Source of the DNA: Metopolophium dirhodum
Taxonomy: Eukaryota; Arthropoda; Insecta; Hemiptera; Aphididae
Reading direction: 5' to 3'
NCBI RefSeq assembly: GCF_019925205.1
Contig: NC_083560.1
Span: 40,842,270-40,906,269, forward strand
Length of the DNA: 64,000 nt
This document shows, one piece after another, positions 31,957 to 44,395 of this stretch. Made by a program: the position numbers and the translations under genes. Under the pieces are notes generated by a model. It was not told the origin of the DNA. It saw only the letters and a list, made by a program, of their open reading frames with translations, and ran no database searches. The first letter of the stretch is position 1, and every line of letters begins with the position of its first letter.

Positions 31957-32908
31957 TGTTGGGACTCGGTTAACTACCAGAGCGCGCCGGTTATTCCGAT
32001 TTTAAAATGATCCGGTTCCGTGACACGCATGCGCAGCCCAGTGCCGGCCAACGGCCGGTTTTTCGTCGTCAATTCGTTTTATCACGGACTCTACACGTCA
32101 TGCGCTACAGGAAGAAGGCGTCCGTAGTGCCGTTGTTTTTTTTGTTTTTAAATCGTCACGTGTTTTACGAGTATTGTCGCCATTGCGCGGTATGACATAT
32201 TAGTCAAGTTTATATTGTCTATCGTTGTATGTAGTTGACGTACCACATACGAGAGTCGTCTTTTTTCTCCTCAATAAGTGCGATCGCTGGTTCGTTGTGC
32301 CGTATCGTCGCGTTCGTTGTGCTGTAGCGTCGCGTTTGATGTGCCGCCTTATAGGTTCTTACACGCTCGAATAAACGACATTCGCGTTGTAAGAACTTTC
32401 GATCGTATTCTCGCTCTCACATTCTACATGCTCGAACAGTAAAATTGGTGTTCGCATTATAGAAAGGGGTGAGTGATCGCAAGTTATCCTCATTAATTTC
32501 AATTCACGTGTGCGATGTTAGTCGCACTGGGTCAGTAGTGTCGCCGTCGTAGATCGTCACGTTCCCCAGTCTTCCGGTGCAGATACATCGACCCCGACCA
32601 GTACAGGACAGCAACCGACCGGTACCCAGGTCAGACGTATCATACCTTATTATTGTAATAGTTTGATAACCCAATATCACGTTCCGTGATTAATTATTAT
32701 TATTTTATGTTGTTATGCGATGTGATAGGACTAACATAGCATTAAGTCTACGTTGTATTTTATTAATTATTATTCAAAGGGAGAGAAATAAATTATACAG
32801 TCCACTATCATTATATCCTTATTTATCTTATACTAAATTAGATAGCACCCAGCCTAATATAGTCGAGTGTTCACCCGAGTTCAAGTGAACCGGAATTCGC
32901 GACAAACA
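31957..32908 (+). repeat. BEL2 3' LTR
   Basis: Starts TGTTGGGACTCGG after the purine tract and ends CGCGACAAACA at the GTTAT duplication, 952 bp. AATAAA in CTCGAATAAACGAC near 32372 could serve for polyadenylation. The last ~90 bp is the part found inverted at the element's left end. Confidence 0.8.
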
Positions 32909-35452
32909 GTTATTGTATGTAATTTTGTTGGTTCGAATTGTTGTTAATTGGTGATTGAACGATCGTATAGATATATTTGGCTGTCTATTCACAACAGAGT
33001 CCATACCTTCAAACAAACATCGTCTGTGATCTTCAAATGTCATATGATTCATGACAACGTGTCCTCTGACACCCTTCGCCCTGATCTCTTCTTTGGAAGA
33101 ATCAATCCCAATCTTATACGAGTAAGATTTTGAGCGAAGCGCACAAAACTCTGTCATTATATCACCATTGGTCTCATCTGAAAATAGTCCCGGAATCTTT
33201 TTTCTCTCAGCAATATAACAGGGATGATTTTCTGGTAAATTCGACGTATCCATGCGATCAAGTAAAATTGGGTTGTTTACCATATCTTCATAGAAATCAT
33301 CAGTTTCGATAAAATACACTAATGAATCTATAAAAATTAATTTATTAGTGAAAATTAAGTTCATTGTAAAATAGATTTTTTATTCACCTGTATCTGTATA
33401 CATGAGTGATATTTTTTCTCCGTAGTACCTCTTCATAACATTATAGTGATAGTCATACATCAGTGTTTTGCTTATGTCCAGTACTGCGAGTCCTGTGAAA
33501 AAAAAAAAATAAATAAATAATTTTTAAAATTAAGAATATAAATGAGCGTATAATACATGCCTATTTATATATAGGTTTATTGAATTTTATGATTTTATTC
33601 TCCAATGTTATTGCACTCAAGTTTTCGTTATATGGCGTTGCGTGTTTAAATGTTATTTTATTTACAAGTTTCCGTAATCTATTATCACTCGATACCAATG
33701 CTACTTTTATCCTGACGACGAACCTGTTCCATAGTCTTTTCTGTAAAGTACAACATTAGTATAAAATCTTTATCACACTAAATGTATACATACCAAAAAT
33801 TGCATTGTTCATAAGCTTAAAGAAATCCTTCTCAAAATCATTCAAAGCTCTCTTCCTCATCTCCGTATTTAATTTAATGTATTCGGCTAGCCATGCTGAC
33901 TGATTAAATTGTATTACTCTATGCACCTATAAAAAAGGAAAGTATTGTAGAAATGTGATAAAAAAAAAAAAAAAATTACTTTGTTAACTATCAATCCGTT
34001 TTTAATGGCTTGCTGTAGACTGCGATAATGAACAATATAATTTTTTTTCGACTTGAAAGTAGCCATCAGTTTTGTCACTTTTGAACCTACAGGTATGTCG
34101 TTTTGAGGTAAGAAAGGTAGATCGTTATGCAAGTCATGCAATTCTTCCGGATACACCACGTCAACTTCATATATTCGACCGATAGGGGAGGTATCATCCA
34201 AATCGTTTAACCCGTTCAATGTGGGTTCAACCCAGTTGAAACCACCATATGGCATGTATTGTGAGTTGTGACATGGCCCATCCGTACAGATTATTACCTA
34301 TAACATTATTAATATTAAAAGGAATTTACTTAAAAAATATATATCTTCTACTCACAGTCTTGATATACCAGCCACGATTTTGGTTTTGTTGGTTCAAAAT
34401 CAGGTGTCTTATAATTATTGGCTTTGGCATACCGCATGCTCGCCTGAATTAATCCGCCACGTATACCTACAGAAAAAAAAAAATTATTTATTTACTTATT
34501 TATATATTTATTTATTTTTTTATTTTTTTTAAATACTCACCATTTTCAAACATTAACAACATTTCGTAGTCAGTCAACAATTCCAACTTTATTGCAATTT
34601 GCTTTAGCATAGCGTCAAAGCTATAGGCAGGCGCGGTAAAGTAGTATGCCAGGTCTAAATTGTATGCTTTCATACAGACATCACGAAAATTTTCGAAAAC
34701 GTCTGCCAGTAAAAGCACATCAATTTTCAAATATAAATCAGAATATTCGCCAAGTGTTCGACATCCAAAGTGATCCCAGACCTCGGTTGCAAACTGATAT
34801 TCTTTATCTTCAATGTTTTTTTCCGTCAATGAACTATAAAAGTCTTCCTTTGGTGGCAAAGTTGTTTGCTCAAGCTTGGACCAGTCATCCGTATATTCAT
34901 ATGGGTATACCCCCTTTCGGGTAACCAGTGGCATATCCTCGGCAGAAAAATGCTTAGATGTTTCACAGAATTTCGAAAAATCTGGCGTCAAAAGATTTTT
35001 AGCTAAATTCTCCAACTTTGTTGCCATAAATCTACACGTGTCTATAAATCGTATGGTAAACGATTTGCTAATATATTTTTAAAATGTTATAAATTTTTCC
35101 TCGCTATTAGGAATTACTTTTATTGTTTTTGCATCATACCCCAATTCAGTGACTATAAAATGAGCATCGTAATTAGTTAAATTATGAAAAAAACATGGAA
35201 CGAATTTAGGCTGTTGTAAACTAATATTACATTTAGAACATAATGTCTGCCTAAATTTTCCGGATAGGTGACAATGATCACGGACTTTCTCATTTTTATT
35301 AAGGATACATTTACAAAGATTACACTGATTATTTTCATTATGCCTACGTGTATTTTCATCACTCATACATATAGGAACATTTATCTTTAATAACTCTTCA
35401 ATTTTTAAACCTACCTCTACAATACTATTTACAAAATGCCTCGCAACCTCTT

Positions 35453-38400
35453 CTCGATTACCACTACCGCGATAAATAACCGGAGAAGTCGGTATATTGA
35501 ATTTTTCAATAAGCTCCAACGGTACGTCTTCAGATACCTTTACTACAAAACCGTAACTCATAGGTTTATGCCTATGTATTATTGTCGTATTCTCACCCCT
35601 GCGCTCATCGGTCTTTATTAGTAACGCCTCAAAATCTGCATACATTGCGAAAGGGTGACGTTGTGCATTTCCCCACGCTTTAAATTCAAGCGTTGTGTCA
35701 ACTTCGGGCATAATGGGGAGAATAGGTTTATGTGACCCGCAAATAAGTTTATGCTGTTGGAGAGCTAGCTGTCCGCTTAACTTATATTTTAAATTTTGGT
35801 TATCAAATGACGTGAAGCACCGTTTACAATAATATACCGAATGACCGTGTAAGGTAGTTTGTGAACGAATAAGGCGTGAAAAATTTGAAATATATATATA
35901 GTGACTTTTTTCATCATCACCGAATAAAATTATATCGAAATGGTTTGTTTTTGCATCATCTACTACTTTTATTGGATATACATGACTACGTTGTAAAGAT
36001 ATTTTTTTAACTCCGTAAATATTTACAGACACCCCCGGGTTATTTTTTTCGAAAATTTTAACTTCACACCACGGTGTTGGGAATGATAACCCTGTGAAAT
36101 TATATTTGTGCTCATGCTGGTAATAATTTTCGCCTACTCGGTGTTTATTTGGACCTGTCACGTGCTTTGCCAAAATTGCCCATTTAAAACAATATTGATC
36201 ATTGTTTTGAGGGTTAATTGTAGCCCGTTTATTAATTAAAGAAGGTGGAAGCTTAATGTAGGATGAGCCAGCTACAGCGTAATTATCAGGTTGTTCGTTA
36301 AAAGAACTATTATCTTGTGTATTATTATTGTTATCGGAATTATTATTGTTATCGGTATTATTATTGTTATCGGAATTATTATTGTTATCGGTATTATTAT
36401 TGTTATCGGTATTATTATTGTTATCGGAATTATTATTGTTATCGGTATTATTTCCGTTGTCAATATTTCTAATCGGGATTTGAATATTTGGAGTATCGCC
36501 CATGGGTGTGTATTTGTAAACTGTTAATAAAAGTCCATCGATAGATTCCAAAACATAACCACTACCCTTTGCTACATAAATTTCCTCCTCGTGTAATAAT
36601 GTAGTGAACGCCTCATCTATTAATACAGTTATATCTGAATCAATAAAGTTTGGCCTAGCCGATGTCTTGAAAGACCTGTTTTGTGAAGAGTTTTCTACAT
36701 TAGGCTGACTGTACGATGCTTCTAGTTTTAAATTAAATTTAATTGGTGATATGGCAACAATTGATTTTAATAAATCACAAAGTTCTTTTTTTAACGATTG
36801 GAAAAAAGAAATATAATTTTCGAAATTGTTTAAATTTCTAGCGTAATACCAAACGATTTTTCGACCGTGTGCGGATTTAACTTCAACAAAGCCTAGTTTA
36901 TTAGCTATATCCATTCGAGCCTTTTTCGATTTAATGCAGGATGCTGTGTTTTCAACGTGTACACGCTTTCCCCCTACCATAGCCATATAAGAATCTACTT
37001 AAAAATAAATAGAAATAAATAGAAATCTAGCGCCAATAATTATAAAATAATCTTACTTCTCGTATTGCATAGTCCAGCACTTTCAGCATTCTCCAACACT
37101 TCTACACACATTTCATCATTCCCGTCGTTAAAATCATCGGACGGTATATTATTCACATACTGCCAAGAGGGACCTGCTGGTAAGTCAGGGACATATATTC
37201 CAGGAGCTATTTCTTTTTCACCAGGTGTCCGGACGCGAACATTGTCTACATAATTAATAAAACGTAAATTAAATATTGAGGAAAATAAATAAATAAATAA
37301 ATAAATCTTACTTGTCGTATTGCATAGTCCAGCACTTTCAGCATTCTCCAACACTTCTACACACATTTCATCATTCCCGTCGTTAAAGTCATCGGACGAT
37401 ATATTATTCATATCTTTAGGCTGTAATCCTGATGACTGATCTGTTCTAATCGGGGCGATCTCTACTTCACCTCGTTGTACATCTTGTACTTGTGGAGCAA
37501 TTACTGTATTATCACGTCGTGCACTGTTGTGAGTGTTTTTCATATGGCGAGCAAGGTTCGACTGGTAACTAAATAATTTAGTACATTGGAAGCATGGAAA
37601 GCAGACTTTATCGTGCGTTTTTTCATGTCTCTTCAAATTGTCCTTACGCGTAAACGTAGACACACACTTTATACATTTAAACATAATGAAAAGTAAAAAC
37701 AAAGACGTTTCGAGAAATAGGTGCACGGCGGTTTAAGGCTGTAGACGTACTGAAAGACTGATATCTCTCAGAGCCAGAAGTCTTAAAATTTTAAAGTCGA
37801 TGCGAGCGAACGAGAACGATAAATGTGTCGGGGCAGACTAAACCGATTCAGCTACACTCGGTGATATATATAAGCAGAGGTACGCTATGAAGAACTAATG
37901 CTTCTTGTGGTAGATACTTGTATTATTAGTGTATATTAAAATATAATTAAGTAATTGATTATTATAATAAATAACTAATGTTTCCTTGTGTATGAATAGA
38001 AAAAATATTGAATACGAATAATATCTAATGGCATGAAATATACGACGATAGCGCCATTGTGGCTTAATGTTAAGACGGATGCATACGATAGAGGTGGCTA
38101 TTAAGAAACTGCGACATCCTGGTGACTAAAGAATATTCTAAAGGTAATTTTACTATCGTTAAAATGGGCATTTAATTGAACCAGGATACCTATTGTCTCT
38201 TAATTGATCTATTCCTAATATCGAGACAGCGCCAAAATATACCTACTTAATGTCTCTTATTGTCAATCAATATAAATGGTTTTGCAGTATATTTAATTGA
38301 ATAAAGATACCTATTGTCCAAAGTGTCTTTTAATATAAATGCCCATTGTGGCTATTAAAAGTGTTCTATATATGTTATTTAAATATTTTAAAGGTATAAT

Positions 38401-38798
38401 GACCGAGTAGACGTCAGTTGTTTTTATTACTAAAATGCATGTCTTAAATGGGTGAAAATAACATCTAGTACTCAAGTGGTCGGGGTGGCCTAGTGGTAAT
38501 TAATTCGCTTTGGAGCTGGTGGGTCCGGGTTCGAATCCCGGGCGGTTGTTTTGCAGTTTTTTTCACGATAACGGAAAATTAAATGATATCAGTGATAATA
38601 ATCGTTAACATGTGATAAAATATGATAACGTGTGATAACAATAATATAAGTAACGCACTTACGCAAGCAGCGGGATGAGGATAAGGGTGCGGGCGGTGGG
38701 ATGAGTGATGAGAGATGAGGGATGAGTGATGAGAGATGAGTGATGAGGGATGAGTGATGAGAGATGAGGGATGAGGTTTTAGAATCGGCTAAAATATA
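35453..38798 (-). repeat. P2 right long inverted arm (3,346 bp)
   Basis: Inverted partner of 22391-25718, carrying the intact 5' part of the polB gene, its leader and the terminal minisatellite. It is one 18-bp low-complexity unit longer. Inner edge at CTCGATTACC; beyond it this side continues into polB while the other side continues into ATPase sequence. Confidence 0.92.
38476..38548 (+). other. tRNA-like module near P2 right tip
   Basis: Mirror copy of 22641-22713, with GGCCTAGTGG and GGTTCGAATCC boxes and a 6-bp T-stem. In each arm the module is transcribed outward-to-tip if used as a Pol III promoter. Confidence 0.6.
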
Positions 38799-41700
38799 CT
38801 ACTAGCGTCAAACTGAAGTGAATACGTCCACGACCGCACATGCGCACTGCATCAAGTACGAACAAGTGCTATTATCAACGGCGATAGTACAGGCATTCGG
38901 AGACAGTTAAAAACTTTCGTTATGTCGCGCGTTATTAGATTCAGGATCCCAAAGCAATTTTATTACGGAAGCACTAGTCCAAAGCTTAAAATTAAAAAAA
39001 GTCAAAAACTAATCATCAGATTAGTGGTATCGGTTCAACGTTACAACACGCGCATTCTTACGTAATTACTAAATTTAAATCGAGATTTGACGACTATAGT
39101 TTGACATTAAAAATGTTAGTAGTACCTAAGATTACAGGAAATATACCATCAAAACACACAAGTAATACAGGTCATGTACCGCCAGGTATAAATTTGGCCG
39201 ATCCATTATTTTGGTCTCCACAAAAGATCGATATATTAATAGGTGCAGCACATTTTTATGAACTAATATGTGAACGTCAGGTCAAACCCACGGCAGATGG
39301 CCCTATATTCCAAGAAACAAGACTCGGATGGATAGTTTCGGGATCGTTACCAGTGTGTAATCGTAACACGGAGCCGCCAGACAACATCGCGTGTCACTTT
39401 ACGTCAATTCATACCGACATCAACATGACAGTAGAACATATGTTACCGTTGTTTTGGCGTATGGAAGAATTCAAAGGAAATGTCACATACACCATCGAGG
39501 AAAAGGCGTGTCAAAAATACTTCGATAGGACGGTGACAAGAGGCGCTGATTGTCGATTCATTGTACGTTTACCGTTCCGTGAAAACGTATTAAGTCTTGG
39601 TAGCTCATATGACATAGCAAAACGTCGACTGCTAGCTCTCGAGCGTCGTTTTGCGAACAATGAAAAATTAAAAAATGATTACACTTTTTTTCTAGATGCA
39701 TATATTCGTTTAGGACATATGGAACAGGTACATGATAACCAAGTAAATGAAGATAAAAGAGAATGTTATTTACCACATCACGCCGTCGTAAAGGAATCGA
39801 GTACGTCGACACGTCTCCGAGTTGTTTTTGATGCGTCGTGCAAAACTAGTAGTGGTCTAAGTTTAAATGACGTAGTAATAAAAGGACCCGTATTGCAAGA
39901 CGAATTGATATATATACTCGCACGTTTTCGAATACATAACTTTGTATTATCGGCGGACATTACAAAGATGTATAGGACATTTTGGGTGGCTGATGAACAT
40001 AGGACGTTTCAACGTATATTGTGGCGTACTGATCCACAGGAAGACATTAAGATATTTCAGCTTAAAACAATTACGTATGGGACCGTTGCCGCGTCTTTCA
40101 TGGCCACCGGGTGCTTACATAAACTAGCAGAGTCTCAGGATGTCGACCCCGTAATATCAGAAGTGATAAAACGTGATTTTTACATGGATGATTTTTTAGG
40201 AGGCGCTAGCTCTTATGAAGCAGCCAGTCAGTTACGAGACGGTCTAATCAAAACAATGCTATCAGCCGGTTTAGAACTACGGAAGTGGACGTCGAATAAT
40301 ATAAATTTAATTAAAGGTATATCGAACAACCAGGAAGTTAATAAAACTATACCCATAAGCGACAACAATGCGATAACGAAGGTACTTGGTTTATTTTGGA
40401 ACTCCGATATCGATGCATTTCAATTCGAAGTAAAGGCAAATAATTTCACGTCCATAAATCATATTACAAAACGATTAATATTATCTGAAATCGCATGTCT
40501 ATTCGACCCGTTAGGTTTAGTCGGTCCCGCGATTATACGGGCCAAGTTAATGTTGCAACAATTGTGGCGATTAAAAATACAATGGGACGACTCGCTCCCG
40601 AGTGACATTAAAGAACAATGGATTATGTATAGAACCTCATTATGCCTTTTAAATAATTTAATGATACCTCGGCAAATTACATGCGAAGGCGATATCATAA
40701 ACATACAAATTCACGGATTTGCCGACGCAAGTATCGATGCATATGGTTGTTGTTTGTATTTACGCACCCCCAACTCCAGCAGCGTACACACTTCGAAATT
40801 AATATGCGCTAAGTCTAAGGTCGTCCTAGCTTGGATTACTTCTCCTTCAACTAAATGGACAACATTCGTAGCTCATCGGGTCGGCGAAATACAAGAACGG
40901 ACTTCTATCACAAATTGGTCACATGTTAGTACTAAAGAGAATCCCGCCGATATTATTTCACGCGGTTGCTGTCCATCGAAATTAAGTCAAATGTCATTAT
41001 GGTGGTTTGGACCCGAGTGGCTAATTAGAGACGAACAGATACGCAATAACAACAACAATACGTCGAATTTAGTAATACCTGAATTAAGAGAAATCACTAT
41101 TTCAAATGTATGTATCGACTCACACAATGACAACCTTTTATTATCAGTCTTAAATAAGTATTCGTCTATGAGCAGATTGCTCCACGTAATAGCATATTGT
41201 TTACGCTATAAATACAATTTATTACATAAAGGGTCAAGGTTAACTGGTTCACTTAGCAAGGAAGAAATTAAAAATGCCCGTGTCGTAATAATAAATACTA
41301 TTCAAAACAAAGAATTTTATTCCGAAATACAAGATTTAATGAAATTAAAAAATGTCAAAGCATCAAGTAAATTACTTCGATTGTGCCCTTTCATAGACGA
41401 CGACGGTTTAATAAGAGTGGGAGGACGTTTGAAAAATGCTACAACGATAGACATTAATCAGCGGCATCCGATCGTTTTGCCCGCAGATAATCATTTTACG
41501 CGCTTATTGTTCAAATGTGAACACGAATGATGTATGCACGGTGGACCACAAGCCACCTTATCAGCGATACGTTTACTATATTGGCCATTAAATGGTCGAA
41601 ATATAGCTCAAAGTACGGTACATCGATGCGTAAAATGTTTTCGATATAAGCCGGTCGTAATACAACCAATTATGGGTCAATTACCTGCCGATCACGTTGA

Positions 41701-42646
41701 ACCAGCGCGTCCGTTTTTGAAATGTGGAATCGACTTCGCGGGACCGTTCTTAATTAAATCTAGTATACGCCGTAACGCGCCTTTACTAAAGGGTTATGTA
41801 TGTATTTTTGTATGTTTTACGACTAAAGCCGTACACATAGAATTAGTCAGAGACCTATCCACGCAAGCATTTATTAGTGCTCTAAATCGATTTTTTGATA
41901 GACGCGGAAAGAGTATAACTATATACTCAGATAATGCAACTAATTTTGTTGGTGCAAGTCATAAATTAAAAGAGTGGTACGACTTATTCCAAACAGAACA
42001 ACATAAGAAGAAGGTCGAGGAAGTGCTATCAGAAAGTGAAGTCCAATGGAGATTTATACCCCCGCGTTCTCCGCATTTCGGTGGATTATGGGAAGCAGCT
42101 GTTAAATCAATGAAAAATATAGTTCAAAAAACATTAGGCAATGTTCATTTGACGTATGAAGAACTGTATACTGTACTCACTCGCACTGAGGCCTGTCTCA
42201 ATTCCCGTCCACTTACTCCTATTTCTACCGATCCAAATGACTTGTCAGTATTGACGCCAGGTCATTTCTTAATAGGTGACTCTCTATTAGCCATTCCTGA
42301 ACCTGACATAGCGAATGTCAACATAAACAGATTGACACGATGGCGTAGATTGAACCATTATTCCCAAATCATTTGGAAAAAGTGGAGTCGGGAATATTTA
42401 AATCAACTCCAGGAGAGGAAAAGGTGGGCAGGCGAGAAAGGGCCTAAATTAGAAATTGGTACTGTGGTCCTAGTTCGTGACGAAAATCTTTCCCCCCTGT
42501 ATTGGAAATTGGGTAGAGTAACAAGCGTGCAACGGGGTCCTGACGAAATCATTCGTTCGGCTGAGGTCAAGTTGGAAAAGGGTTCAATCACACGAGCAGT
42601 ACGGAAATTGTGTCCCCTCCCTTTTGACGGGAATGAAAATAAATAG
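38799..42646 (+). pseudogene. pol: BEL1 Pol (protease, RT, RNase H remnant, integrase)
   Basis: Continues BEL1 after P2. A protease LDSGSQSNFITEAL is out of frame with the main ORF (39101-41530). RT follows with YMDDFLGGA. An RNase H region jumps from CAKSK straight to VVLAWITSPS, so about 50 residues including part of the catalytic core are missing. Then come the linker and H2C2 finger. An in-frame TGA at 41528-41530 precedes CMHGGPQATL. The integrase runs open to 42646 with GIDFAGPF, YSDNATNF and FGGLWEAA, and ends with the DUF5641-type tail. At least one frame change near 39010, one stop and an internal deletion make it inactive. Overall order and motifs are classic BEL/Pao. Confidence 0.9.
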
Positions 42647-42877
42647 TCAATTGATTTATATGAATATATTATGTTCCTTTGTTGGACATTATGTTACAGC
42701 TAGGGATCAACATTTTGAAACTATATTTTTTTTGTACCTACAATAATTATATATTAATTTGATTTGAGAATTATTTAATTTTATATTCAATTTAGTGTTT
42801 ATTGTTTATGTTATTGTAAAATAATTTGTATCACGCTCATATGTAATTATATTTTTTTTTTGTGTTGAAAATGTTTC

Positions 42878-42890
42878 AAGGGGGGCGGTA
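42878..42890 (+). promoter_or_regulatory. BEL1 polypurine tract
   Basis: AAGGGGGGCGGTA directly precedes the 3' LTR start TGTTGTGTCC. The spacer from 42647 is AT-rich 3' untranslated DNA without genes. Confidence 0.65.
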
Positions 42891-43216
42891 TGTTGTGTCC
42901 CCACCGCGTATGGTGCTCCGTCGAGTCCAGTAATGTTATTTGTATAAAGATAAGATATCGTCGTTCACAAGAGTGAACGTAGTAATTGTTTTTTTTTTCT
43001 TGTGCGCAACAGTCGTCGCTAGTCGATCGTCGTAACTAAATACCCCTACGCTTTATAAACACAAAATGTATATTATAACTTAAAGGTTTATATTAATTAT
43101 TAAAAGTGTTTAATTATAATAAAATATAAATGATAATAAAATCGAGCGTAATATTTTAAATGTCAAAATATACAGTCCACTAACGTCACCATACAATCGT
43201 GGCCTTCATGGCTACA
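42891..43216 (+). repeat. BEL1 3' LTR
   Basis: 326 bp, matching 20442-20767 apart from a few substitutions (for example GTCGAG versus GTTGAG near its start). Followed by the TCCCT duplication. Confidence 0.92.
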
Positions 43217-43318
43217 TCCCTCATCGGTTATATTATATCAAATTTTTAAAAAAAAATAATTACGTTTATAGTTTAAAGGTTTTTTAATTATTAAAAAGAA
43301 AAGAACTTTAATTTGTTA

Positions 43319-44222
43319 TGGATCTACCGGTAATTGTGTCAAAATCGGTATTTGACATACGTCCATTTGGTAAGCAAACAAATTTCAATTATTGTGTTAT
43401 TAGAGTGTAAGTTAACGAAAAAAATTATTACATTAAATTTAGAGCAATGGTGTACGCCCATGTCTGAATCTAATTACATTTCAATTACTAATAACTTACA
43501 TACCAGGTGTATGATATATTACCAGATATATTACCAGAAACATGTGAGGCAGGAGTATTAATTTTATCAAAAGACATTTTTTATAAATTAAGGTACGCAA
43601 ATACGTGGATATATACGACTAGAGGTGAAACATTAACTATTGCATGTCGAGGAAATACGGAACCGTATATACAAAAGATAAAAATCAAGGGTTGATTACC
43701 CTGACTCCAGATTGTAGGGCATACGGAAACGATATAATTTTGAATCCGACGCAGTATATAAAATCTAAATACTAAGTAAATTTTATTCCACAAATAGGAT
43801 CGGGAAATTTAGTATTCACGATTCCTAATAAAATAAAAGATATAAACCTACCTAGGTTAGTAATTAAGGAAGATAATCACAAACTAGAACGAATTCACGA
43901 AATAGCACATTCACTTGACGAGGTACAGAACATGATAGATAGTGAAATAGAAAAACAGTCGGGACAGGACATAATAAACAATAAGCGCAACTATTTGTTG
44001 TATTTAGCGATAGGATTATTAATATTCTCATTAATGTTACTATTTGTAATATATATAACATATAAATGTAAACTAACTTCGTTAAGGCAACCTCGTTATG
44101 AAATGGTACGAATGGTAAAAAGTAAGTTTTATGCGGAAACCACAAGTAACACCGCTAAAGGTGTTATTCAAGTGGAACAGGAACAAAGTAAAGGAAAAAG
44201 CGTATTGCCGAAAATAAAATAA
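43319..44222 (+). pseudogene. env: Errantivirus/baculovirus-F-type envelope remnant
   Basis: Pieces in changing frames read like the C-terminal half of an insect retroelement envelope. Seen are MDLPVIVSKSVFDI, an LPETCEAGVLILSK block, WIYTTRGETLTIACRG and a GLITLTPDCRAYG...LNPTQY block. A hydrophobic membrane anchor follows (LLYLAIGLLIFSLMLLFVIY, about 44000-44065), then a short charged tail. The Cys/Trp pattern matches the fusion-protein family as I know it. At least two frame changes and a stop near 43773 break it. No matching gag-pol lies alongside; the left neighbour is the BEL1 insertion. It may belong to a gypsy-lineage element such as the one at 16837. Moderately sure of family, sure that it is broken. 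Confidence 0.6.
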
Positions 44223-44395
44223 GATATAATTAATACATAATAAAATAATATAATAATATGTAAATTAAATATTAAAATAATATAATATAATTTTAAACGA
44301 TAATATTAGAACAATGATTAACAATCATTATAGGATAAGTATAAAAAAAAAAAAAAAATATAAATAAATGTTAAAATATAATATAGATTGAGAGA

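Larger units (their letters stand above)
26185..32908 (+). mobile_element. BEL/Pao retrotransposon BEL2 inserted in polB
   Basis: Flanked by a 5-bp duplication, GTTAT (26180-26184 and 32909-32913), with TG...CA ends. Contains one long Gag-Pol frame and a 953-bp-class 3' LTR. The polB coding frame resumes across it, which confirms the insertion. The expected 5' LTR is missing: a 132-bp hairpin takes its place. Confidence 0.9.
25929..37684 (-). pseudogene. polB: P2 zinc-finger DNA polymerase B, spliced and interrupted
   Basis: Exons inferred from GT/AG signals and homology: 37684-37312, 37245-37057, 36994-34541, 34466-34356, 34297-33980, 33926-33794, 33740-~33560, 33492-33388, 33327-32909 continuing at 26184-26112 across BEL2, and 26049-25929. 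Parts in order: two C2H2 fingers, duplicated acidic exons, N-terminal domain, exonuclease (YADFEALL), palm motif A (NNLYG), motif C split by an intron (YTDT|DSLVY), and an acidic C-terminal exon. Breaks: the BEL2 insertion in exon 9, an in-frame TAA at 35079-35081, a one-base shift near 33715 in exon 7, and a GC instead of GT donor after exon 7. A protein-primed polymerase by family. The zinc-finger exons join in phase to the polymerase exon, so they belong to the same transcript in this model. Confidence 0.85.
22391..38798. mobile_element. Palindromic mini-Polinton P2
   Basis: Bounded by inverted arms of 3.3 kb (22391-25718 and 35453-38798). Without the nested BEL2 it is about 9.7 kb and holds one spliced polB gene (minus strand) plus a 5' polB copy in the left arm. 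Integrase, protease and capsid genes are absent; a ~70-bp ATPase fragment survives at 25719-25788. It sits between BEL1 gag and BEL1 protease. The ends read TATATTTTAGCC...GGCTAAAATATA, so a TATA duplication is possible but a 6-bp duplication, usual for Polintons, is not seen. It looks like an internally deleted Polinton keeping only termini and polymerase. Confidence 0.8.
20442..43216 (+). mobile_element. BEL/Pao retrotransposon BEL1, split by nested elements
   Basis: The LTRs at 20442-20767 and 42891-43216 are both 326 bp, start TGTTGTGTCCCC, end GGCTACA and differ at only a few bases. The same 5-bp word TCCCT flanks the outside of both (20437-20441 and 43217-43221), which shows these are the two ends of a single insertion. 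Between them lie BEL1 gag, the P2/BEL2 nest and BEL1 pol. Without the nest the element would be about 6.4 kb. Confidence 0.92.

Noticed and set aside
22391..38798. 6-bp target-site duplication for P2
   Set aside because: The six bases outside the tips (AGTATA-type left, TATACT-type right) are inverted, not direct; only a palindromic TATA is shared.
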